From assembly GCA_003564915.1 (NCBI GenBank), contig PXDX01000118.1:1-41206 (forward strand): a stretch of DNA of 41,206 bases, given 5' to 3'. The position numbers were made by a program, and so were the translations under genes. Position 1 is the first letter of the stretch. Each line of letters starts with the position of its first letter. Below the pieces are notes generated by a model. The model had not been told where the DNA came from. It did not search any database and saw only the letters and a list, made by a program, of their open reading frames with translations. This DNA comes from a candidate division WWE3 bacterium (GTDB lineage Bacteria > Patescibacteriota > WWE3 > UBA101185 > UBA10185). Shown here piece after piece: positions 32,272-41,206 of the stretch.

Positions 32272-33690
32272 CTAAGTTCTCCACGCTTTTAATATCCTAT
32301 TCTTTGCTCTTCTGGTTTTTACAAAATTCAGCCAATCTTTACTGGGCCTTTTTCTTTGTTTGTTGACTTTTATTTTAACCACATCGCCTGTTTCTATCTT
32401 ATAATCAAGTTTCACTATTTTATCGTTAACAAAAGCGCCGATACATCTATCTCCAATATCCGTATGTACGGCATAGGCAAAATCCACTACCGTAGCCCCT
32501 TTTGGTAATTGAATAATATCTCCCTTGGGCGTTAATATATAAACTTTGTCGCTAAAGGGAGTTTTAGAAACGAACTCTTTGTTTTTTTGAATTTCCAAAA
32601 AGTTAAGATCTCTAAACCATTCAGGATGTTTGTTAAGATACTTTTTATATTCTTCCACAGCTTGTGATTTTTCATCTTTTTCGCCAATTTTGTAAAGGAG
32701 ATGTGAGCTAAAGCCGAACTCCGCCTGCGTGTGCATTTCGTGAGATCTGATCTGTACTTCCATGACAAGATCATTATCTATTTCAAAAACATTATGTATG
32801 GCCCGATATCCTGTAGGCCTTGGCTTTTCAATATAGTCATCTCTCTCTTGAGGGAGATAGTTCCAGAGTTGCTTAAGCAAGGTTTCCACAAGATAACATT
32901 CTTCTATGGTTCGGACTATTACCCTTAGTGCAAAGAGATCATAGATGTTCTCCAGATCATTCCCGATATCGATTCCTCGCGATTTATATCTGACCATTTT
33001 TCTGAATGTACTGTAAGGGGATTTAGTTCTGTATTGGATTTGAAAGTCTCTCATTCCCTGTTCGGTTAAAATCTCTGACAAGACCTTTTTAATGTCCGCG
33101 AATATCTTTTTGGTTCCCCAAGATCTTTTTTTGATTATTTTCTTAATTTCAAAATATTCTTCGGGATAGAGGATTTTGAAAGCGGCATTTTCCAGGTCCT
33201 TTGAAATGTTGGATACTCCCAGAACCTTAGCTAGCGGGGCATAAAGATAAAGCGCTCTTATAGCCATCTCCTCTCTTTTTTCTTTATCGAACATCTGGCA
33301 ATTGTCTAGATCTTTAGCTTTCACCACAAGCCTGACTATAAGAAGTCTCACGTCTTCAACCAAATTTATAAGTGTTTGATTCAAATATTTTTCGTTAAAG
33401 TCCCTTAGGTTTTCGGTCTTTATTTTAGTTTCTTTTAATTTACCGTATCTTTCCAATAGGGCGACAATTTCAGATCCAGCCAATTCCTCTATCTTTTTGA
33501 TCGATTTCTTTGGGGACACAGAAAGCGCATCATGTAAGAAGGCTATGGTAAGAGTTGTTTCGTCCCTGATAGAATACTTTTTTAGTCTTTTGACAATATC
33601 CAAAGCATAATCATAATAAGTTTCTTCGGAGAGACGAGTTTCTCCCTCATATAGATCCTTTGCTAGATTCTTTATTTTTTGTGGAACCAT
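32272..33690 (-). CDS. RelA/SpoT-family (p)ppGpp synthetase
   Basis: A 473-residue stringent-response protein, shorter than the usual 700 or more. An N-terminal HD-like domain keeps LHD (52-54) but lacks the following ED pair (LHDALSVSP) and the first metal His, so hydrolase activity is doubtful. The synthetase domain keeps RTKSPYSTFRKM, YDLFALRVIV, EKPRPTGYRAIH and MEVQIRSHEMHTQAEFG. A TGS domain (about 390-455) follows, and the C-terminal zinc-finger and ACT parts are missing. The ATG at 33690 is preferred over 33699 because the latter directly abuts the TATAAT box and would not be transcribed. Lies between 16S and 23S on the minus strand. Confidence 0.93.
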   Translation of the reverse strand: MVPQKIKNLAKDLYEGETRLSEETYYDYALDIVKRLKKYSIRDETTLTIAFLHDALSVSPKKSIKKIEELAGSEIVALLERYGKLKETKIKTENLRDFNEKYLNQTLINLVEDVRLLIVRLVVKAKDLDNCQMFDKEKREEMAIRALYLYAPLAKVLGVSNISKDLENAAFKILYPEEYFEIKKIIKKRSWGTKKIFADIKKVLSEILTEQGMRDFQIQYRTKSPYSTFRKMVRYKSRGIDIGNDLENIYDLFALRVIVRTIEECYLVETLLKQLWNYLPQERDDYIEKPRPTGYRAIHNVFEIDNDLVMEVQIRSHEMHTQAEFGFSSHLLYKIGEKDEKSQAVEEYKKYLNKHPEWFRDLNFLEIQKNKEFVSKTPFSDKVYILTPKGDIIQLPKGATVVDFAYAVHTDIGDRCIGAFVNDKIVKLDYKIETGDVVKIKVNKQRKRPSKDWLNFVKTRRAKNRILKAWRT

Positions 33691-33699
33691 TGTGACCAT

Positions 33700-33705
33700 A
33701 TTATA
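33700..33705 (-). promoter_or_regulatory. -10 box of the RelA/SpoT gene
   Basis: A perfect TATAAT on the minus strand. The ATG at 33699 touches it, so transcription should start downstream of that codon. ATG 33690, 9 bases away, then becomes the first usable start. Confidence 0.6.
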
Positions 33706-34331
33706 CCTGTTAGAATTTCAGTAGCGTAGACTTTGCAGAGCACAGTTATATTTTTTCAAAATATCGTTCAATATTTATACTCGATTTGGCGATATATCTT
33801 TTAAGGGATACTTTTAGAATTTGAGGGAATTATCAATTTTTAAGGGATTTGAGTTCCGGTAAATAATTTTTTAGTGATGCTTCTATATTATATTGATTAG
33901 AGTCAGCGCATCGAAGAAACTCTGAAATGCGGGCAGTTGTGGTTAGGTTGGATAGAAGGGAATTTTTTATGTATATTATTGAGGTTGAAAAGTCTTTGGA
34001 ATAATTGGAATAATAGGCGAACGAAGATCACGCCTGTATTTTAATAGAGTGTATTGCGAAGATCTAATTAAGTGTTTGAGTTGACTTTAAGCCCAGTGGA
34101 TGTTAAATTAATGTCAAGAATCTGAACGGAATGGAATCAACTTCTTTCACAGAAGCTCTGGTTTGCTGATGCTGTAAAGGTATTGGCGGCTCAAGCATTG
34201 TTGTATTATTGTCAGCTTGTGTTTTTCAGGAAATTCAACCGTCGCTTTGTAAAAGCCGGTTATTTGCTCGAGAAAACCTGTAACAGCTTCGACTTTCTTT
34301 GAGCAAAATTAAATTTTCTGAATGTTCATAG
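33706..34331 (+). promoter_or_regulatory. Non-coding region upstream of tRNA-Ala-23S, with a candidate promoter
   Basis: I see no gene in these 626 bases. The best promoter is TTGACT (34081-34086), a 17-base spacer and TAAATT (34104-34109), preceded by TGT, on the plus strand. It lies about 220 bases before the tRNA. A short direct repeat GGAATAATTGGAATAAT lies near 34001-34017. No RNase P, SRP or 6S RNA signature was recognised. Confidence 0.4.
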
Positions 34332-34408
34332 GGGCTCGTAGCTCAGCTGGCTAGAGCATCGCTTTTGCATAGCGGAGGTCGCGGGTTCGAGTCCCGCCGA
34401 GTCCACCA
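34332..34408 (+). tRNA. tRNA-Ala (TGC)
   Basis: A 77-nt cloverleaf with the loop TTTGCAT, giving anticodon TGC. The acceptor stem GGGCTCG/CGAGTCC has the alanine G3-U70 pair; CCA is encoded. It is on the rRNA strand 474 bases before 23S and is probably transcribed with it. Confidence 0.97.
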
Positions 34409-34433
34409 TTCAGCGTTGCATCGCAACCTGAAT
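34407..34433 (+). repeat. Spacer repeat, copy 1
   Basis: A 27-base hairpin-forming element (CATTCAG...CTGAAT ends with an inner GTTGC/GCAAC stem) that starts at the CCA end of tRNA-Ala. A second copy at 34519-34545 differs at about three positions. Confidence 0.7.
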
Positions 34434-34518
34434 GGCTGATCAAAACGCTAGGGGCGTTTTGAACTGCCTCACAGAATGGTACACCATTCTGTGAACTTGA
34501 TAATAAGATTTTGTTGTA

Positions 34519-34545
34519 CATTCAGTGTTGCAGCGTAACCTGAAT
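34519..34545 (+). repeat. Spacer repeat, copy 2
   Basis: Second copy of the 27-base hairpin element found at 34407-34433. One changed pair is G-C to G-T on opposite arms, so the fold is kept. Confidence 0.7.
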
Positions 34546-34742
34546 AAGTTTGGAAAAGAACAAGAAGAAGTAGTTTCTTAAACCTGACAAGCTTCTAGCA
34601 AGGTTGTCGGATTTAAAAACTTCTTTTTGAGGTTTTTAGCGGTGATTTCTATCAAGTTCAGTGAACTTGACAGAGGGTTCATTCCGTCTGTAGCGGATTG
34701 ATCGTCTCCGAAAGTTGTTCTACGAACAACAAAAAGCTCTTT

Positions 34743-34761
34743 GAAAACTGAATGAATTGTC
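34743..34761 (+). other. 5' arm of the 23S pre-rRNA processing stem
   Basis: GAAAACTGAATGAATTGTC pairs with GACAATTCATTCGGTTTTC at 38085-38103, giving 19 pairs with a single G-T wobble. This encloses the whole 23S gene, as expected for RNase III processing. Confidence 0.85.
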
Positions 34762-34882
34762 CAGGAGATACCTTTTATTTATTTAATTGGTATTTCCACA
34801 AATGTTCAATCAAAAAGTTTTACTTTTAAGTAAAGCTTTGTGTCTATATATCCGTAAGGATATATACACTCATTGATAGTAG

Positions 34883-38062
<3,180 letters not shown>

Positions 38063-38084
38063 TTGAAGTAACAGGTTGAACTTC

Positions 38085-38103
38085 GACAATTCATTCGGTT
38101 TTC
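38085..38103 (+). other. 3' arm of the 23S processing stem
   Basis: Reverse complement of 34743-34761 with one wobble pair; lies about 20 bases after the 23S 3' end and before 5S. Confidence 0.85.
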
Positions 38104-38198
38104 AGGGAGTTTTTATATAAAGCTCTCTTTATGACGGTGCTTTTTGTTCCTTGCGGAGCTTAAAGCGCACTTTTATAATTTAAATAGATTTTGCGGCT

Positions 38199-38321
38199 AC
38201 TATCTCGGTGACGATGGCGATAGGGATCCACCTCTTTCCATTCCGAACAGAGAAGTTAAACCTATCAGCGCCGAAAATACTAGATCTTGTATCTGGGAAA
38301 ATAGGTCGTCGCCGGGATAGT
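38199..38321 (+). rRNA. 5S ribosomal RNA
   Basis: About 120 nt closed by ACTATCTCGG/CCGGGATAGT. The loop A-helix III region CCATTCCGAACAGAGAAGTTAA is the conserved 5S core (given as one conserved block ending near 38263). Follows 23S by about 140 bases on the same strand and is probably co-transcribed. Confidence 0.93.
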
Positions 38322-38394
38322 GTCCGTAAGAGTCAAGGTTTTGAACAAAGAATCGGGTTTTAATAAGCAGCTGGTTTGTCGCTTTGTTGCTGCA

Positions 38395-38410
38395 AGGATC
38401 TTAAGATCCT
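38395..38410 (+). other. Perfect 16-base palindrome after the rRNA unit
   Basis: AGGATCTTAAGATCCT is fully self-complementary. It could be a weak terminator hairpin (no T-run follows) or a protein-binding site between the rRNA unit and the S1 gene. Confidence 0.4.
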
Positions 38411-38454
38411 GTGAACCAATATAGTAAATATTTAATCAAAGCGAGAATAGAACA

Positions 38455-39573
38455 ATGTCAAAAGCAAGAAAAGTTAGAAATGACTCTCCCAAAATGGATA
38501 AGCTTGTGGAAGAGCACGGTATCCATATTAAACAATTCCGCCCCGGTGAACTGGTTGAAGGTGTGGTTGTCAGCGCATCCCATAATCAAGTTCTTTTGGA
38601 TATCAATGCCAAGTCCGAAGGAGTAGTTTCAGGAAGTGAAATGGGAGACGGAACTTTTGGTTATCGAGATTTGGAACCCGGGGATAAGGCTTTAGCTTCG
38701 GTTGTTCAGCCTGAAAATAGCCAAGGTTATGTAGTATTGTCATTCAAAAGATGCGAAGGGGAAAGGCAGTGGAGAATGGTTGAGGATGCTATGGAAAATG
38801 GCATCACACTTCAAGTTACGGTTCGTGAATATAATAAGGGAGGATTACTTGTAGATTGTTTGGGCCTAAGAGGATTCATACCTCTTTCTCATCTGGATAG
38901 AGTACACTTTGCAGAGGATATTGCAAAATTTGCTGCCGGAAGTGAGGCAGAGCTAAAAGAGTCCTTAAAGGTTTTATCCGGCAAGGAATTAAAAGTAAAA
39001 GTAATAGAAGTTGATAAGGTTAAAAACAGACTTGTATTATCCGAAAAAGAAGCATTAAAAGCTTACAGTGATGAGGCCAGGAAGAAAAAACTAGCCAAGA
39101 TAGATGAAGGAGATGTTCTGACAGGAATTGTCACAGGTTTGATGCCTTTCGGAATATTTGTTGATCTTGAAGGTGTAGAAGGACTTGTTCATATCAGTGA
39201 GATCGCTTGGGAAAAGGTTAATGATCCGGGAAATTATTACAAGGTGGGAGAGCCCATTGAAGTTAAGGTTTTGGGTGTTGATGAGGATTCTGAAAAGCTC
39301 GCCTTAAGTGTAAAAAGATTGATCCCCAATCCTTGGGAAGATGTTCAGGACAAATATCCTGTAGGAACAAGGATCAAAGGTACCGTCAGCAGAATAGTTC
39401 CTTTTGGGGCGTTCGTAACAGTTGAGCAGGGTCTTGAAGGTCTTGTACACATATCTGAGGCCGGAGGTCCTCTTGAAGAAGGGGAAGAGGTCGAGGCTAT
39501 TGTGACTCTGGTTGATAAGGATAATCAAAAATTAGCGTTAAGTACGCGTCTGTTGGATAAGATAGAAAGATAA
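38455..39573 (+). CDS. Ribosomal protein S1-like protein with four S1 domains
   Basis: A 372-residue RNA-binding protein with four OB-fold S1 repeats: about 20-88 (GELVEGVVVSASHNQVLLDI), 105-180 (ITLQVTVREYNKGGLLVD), 212-285 (GDVLTGIVTGLMPFGIFVDL, EGLVHISEIAW) and 300-370 (GTRIKGTVSRIVPFGAFVTV, EGLVHISEAG). S1 helps the 30S subunit capture mRNAs. E. coli S1 has six repeats; four-repeat forms occur in Firmicutes and many small genomes. Whether it is ribosome-bound here is unknown, and its role may be limited if many messages are leaderless. There is no clear Shine-Dalgarno before the ATG. It precedes the Clp gene by 29 bases. Confidence 0.92.
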   Translation: MSKARKVRNDSPKMDKLVEEHGIHIKQFRPGELVEGVVVSASHNQVLLDINAKSEGVVSGSEMGDGTFGYRDLEPGDKALASVVQPENSQGYVVLSFKRCEGERQWRMVEDAMENGITLQVTVREYNKGGLLVDCLGLRGFIPLSHLDRVHFAEDIAKFAAGSEAELKESLKVLSGKELKVKVIEVDKVKNRLVLSEKEALKAYSDEARKKKLAKIDEGDVLTGIVTGLMPFGIFVDLEGVEGLVHISEIAWEKVNDPGNYYKVGEPIEVKVLGVDEDSEKLALSVKRLIPNPWEDVQDKYPVGTRIKGTVSRIVPFGAFVTVEQGLEGLVHISEAGGPLEEGEEVEAIVTLVDKDNQKLALSTRLLDKIER

Positions 39574-39589
39574 TCCACATGCTGGTTTG

Positions 39590-39602
39590 CATCTAGGAAA
39601 TA
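39590..39602 (+). promoter_or_regulatory. Shine-Dalgarno of the Clp ATPase gene
   Basis: TAGGAAATA directly before ATG 39603, with AGGA about 5 bases from the start. This is one of few clear ribosome binding sites in the window and fits an internal operon gene after the S1 homologue. Confidence 0.5.
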
Positions 39603-41206
39603 ATGAAGAACACCTTAGATCGATTAACTACAAAACTTCGTTCAGTTCTGAGGAATTTTTCTGAAGATTTGGGTAAGAGTCCTCCTCGGAATATTCTTTT
39701 AGCCCTGAAGGATGAGGGAGGGATGGCGCAAAACTTGATAGACAGTTTGGGAATAAAATCCTCGGATATGCCTGATGATACAAGCATAGAGGATTTATTA
39801 AAGAGATCCTACTTCGAAGCCCTTCGTCTAAAACAACCCTATGTGGGTACAGAACATTTCTTACTGGCACTTCTGCAAGCATCAGAATCTCCTCTTTATC
39901 CGGAAGCGAAAAGAAGATTGTCTAAAATGACTGTCTTTCCCAGGATCATGGCGGATGAACGGGAACCGCAGGAAAATGGATTTCTGGATATTTTTGCTGT
40001 TAACCTGAACCTCAAAGTTGCTGCAGAAATTGATAAAGACTATGTTCATAGGGAGGGATTCGAGCTTCTTCTTTCAATCTTACTTCAGAATGAAAAACCG
40101 AATCCTTTGATTGTGGGGGAAACAGGAGTTGGCAAGGAGTTTTTGGTCTATTTATTGGCGGACAGGATGAATTCCATGGACGTCCCCTCATCTTTATTGG
40201 GTTACCAGATCTACGAAATAGATATCCTTTCCTTTATTACGGGTAATGCGGGAAAAGGGAATTTGGAAAGCACTTTATCGGCCTTTTTTACGGAGATTTC
40301 AAGCTTGAACAGAGTGATAATCTATCTTAAGAATTTTGAAAACCTTTTCTTTTCCACCAATACCGGAGTCGCCATGCCTTTGGTCTATGGTTCTTTCAAA
40401 TCCCAATTGGAGGAGTCCGGAATTCGCTATATCGCGACTTGCTCGTCGGACATGCATTCGCGTCTGATTATGGATAACCCTCAGGCCCTAGGAGGTTTCA
40501 GCACCGTTGACTTATCTGAACCTGATGAGGTTACGACAAAGAAGATATTGGAAGCGAATGCTGATTTTTTGGGATCTCACCACAACGTGATATTTACCCC
40601 CAAGATCCTCGATTATATATATGATAAGGCAGATAAGAACATTACAGGTAAAAAATTTCCTCAAAAAGGTATAGATTTGATGGATCAATCAGGAGCCAAA
40701 GTTCTGTTGAGGAGTGCCGGGGTTCCGGAGGAGTATAAGGATCTCTTGGAAGAGTCTGTGCTGCTGACCCAAGGATTGGAAAAAAGTCTTGAAGTTAGGG
40801 AATATGATCAGGCGGTCAAGATCAGGGCAATGATAACATCCATTGAGGAGCGCATGCTGGTAAATGAGAAAAAGATGTTCGACTCCGATGGATATAGAGT
40901 TATTAAAAAAGATGTTGATGCTGCCCTAAAAGATTACGGTTTGAGCGATGATCCCGATTATGAGCAGAATCTTTCCTCACTGAATACTTTGGAGAAAAGA
41001 ATCAATAAAAGAATCATTGGGCAGGAAAATGCCGTTTCCTTGGTGAGCCGCGGTCTTTTACGTGCGCGTCTAGGGCTAAGGTCAAGAAAACGTCCGTTGG
41101 GTAACTTTTTATTTCTTGGACCTACGGGAGTTGGGAAGACAGAACTAGCCAAAGTATTATCAGATGAATTTTTCGGAGAGAATAAACTTATTAGATTGGA
41201 TATGTC
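39603..41206 (+). CDS. Clp/Hsp100 AAA+ ATPase (ClpC/ClpB-like), cut by window end
   Basis: 534 residues are visible with no stop before the window ends. An N-terminal Clp_N-like part (about 20-115, YVGTEHFLLALLQ) precedes the first AAA+ module (about 135-365), a UVR-like/coiled-coil linker (about 385-425, LEVREYDQAVKIRAMITSIEE) and the start of the second module (IIGQENAV, Walker A GPTGVGKT 506-513). In module one, Walker A is GETGVGKE (172-179), with Glu replacing the Thr, and the Walker B acidic pair is lost (VIIYLKNFENL, 238-248). Module one is therefore probably ATPase-dead while module two looks active. The linker favours ClpC over ClpB, which would make it the unfoldase of ClpP; the missing C-terminus prevents a check of the ClpP-binding loop. 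Confidence 0.9.
   Translation, partial: MKNTLDRLTTKLRSVLRNFSEDLGKSPPRNILLALKDEGGMAQNLIDSLGIKSSDMPDDTSIEDLLKRSYFEALRLKQPYVGTEHFLLALLQASESPLYPEAKRRLSKMTVFPRIMADEREPQENGFLDIFAVNLNLKVAAEIDKDYVHREGFELLLSILLQNEKPNPLIVGETGVGKEFLVYLLADRMNSMDVPSSLLGYQIYEIDILSFITGNAGKGNLESTLSAFFTEISSLNRVIIYLKNFENLFFSTNTGVAMPLVYGSFKSQLEESGIRYIATCSSDMHSRLIMDNPQALGGFSTVDLSEPDEVTTKKILEANADFLGSHHNVIFTPKILDYIYDKADKNITGKKFPQKGIDLMDQSGAKVLLRSAGVPEEYKDLLEESVLLTQGLEKSLEVREYDQAVKIRAMITSIEERMLVNEKKMFDSDGYRVIKKDVDAALKDYGLSDDPDYEQNLSSLNTLEKRINKRIIGQENAVSLVSRGLLRARLGLRSRKRPLGNFLFLGPTGVGKTELAKVLSDEFFGENKLIRLDM

Larger units (their letters stand above)
34434..34882 (+). other. Spacer between tRNA-Ala and 23S: tandem hairpins and 23S processing arm
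   Basis: No gene. Successive perfect hairpins: 34441-34461 (CAAAACGC/GCGTTTTG), 34470-34493 (CACAGAATGGT/ACCATTCTGTG), 34653-34669 (CAAGTTC/GAACTTG) and 34714-34730 (GTTGTTC/GAACAAC). A boxA-like GCTCTTTGAAAACTGAAT begins at 34736, overlapping the 5' arm of the 23S processing stem (34743-34761). Confidence 0.75.

Overview
The window looks like a stretch of chromosome from a Candidate Phyla Radiation (Patescibacteria) bacterium, most plausibly in the Microgenomates/Katanobacteria part of the group. This rests on a short, divergent 16S rRNA with almost no helix 17 and with mismatches to common universal primers, unlinked 16S and 23S genes, very compact gene spacing, and a mix of small housekeeping enzymes with many 60-200 residue membrane or unknown proteins. 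TGA acts as an ordinary stop (for example in lgt, rpiB and the DUF4870-like gene), so this is not a UGA-recoding lineage. The phylum-level assignment is an inference.

Left part (1-10.1 kb): tRNAs including initiator and elongator CAU tRNAs, an FtsB/DivIC protein, a Xer-like recombinase with a damaged active site, a putative PD-(D/E)XK nuclease, the trans-translation pair smpB-ssrA, metG, a DUF192 protein, and the repair/RNA-modification genes uvrD, ksgA and nth. Next (10.1-18.6 kb, minus strand): a thioredoxin-cupredoxin fusion that has lost its redox cysteines, a 2-hydroxyacid dehydrogenase, and an 11-gene, tightly overlapping operon. That operon carries three unknown proteins, lgt, the non-oxidative pentose phosphate genes rpiB, rpe and split transketolase, a LOG-family protein, a 62-residue membrane protein between the transketolase halves, and a PfkB sugar kinase.

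Middle (18.6-29.5 kb): a degenerate Fic protein, recF, mutM, a glycosyltransferase, a HEPN-like protein, mnmA, a large secreted M23 peptidase with Asp-box repeats, and two genes that may form a unit. The first of these is a fusion of branched-chain polyamine synthase (BpsA) with an AdoMet-decarboxylase-like (SpeD) domain; the second is a CPA2-type cation/proton antiporter. The BpsA-SpeD fusion is the most striking protein in the window, because one half could make the aminopropyl donor that the other half uses.

Right part (29.5-41.2 kb): the rRNA region. 16S is followed by its own terminator. A minus-strand segment (68-residue membrane protein, tRNA-Ile(GAT), RelA/SpoT synthetase) then separates it from tRNA-Ala(TGC)-23S-5S. 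Both tRNAs usual in a bacterial 16S-23S spacer are still present but are split between strands, which suggests an ancestral operon broken by insertion or inversion. A ribosomal protein S1 homologue and a Clp ATPase with a degenerate first ATPase module, cut by the window end, follow.

A window-wide pattern is that most genes at the head of a transcription unit have a -10 box (often an extended TGnTAnnnT) ending only 6-9 bases before the start codon. These mRNAs should be leaderless or nearly so, although 16S keeps a normal anti-Shine-Dalgarno tail. I used this pattern to choose several start codons.
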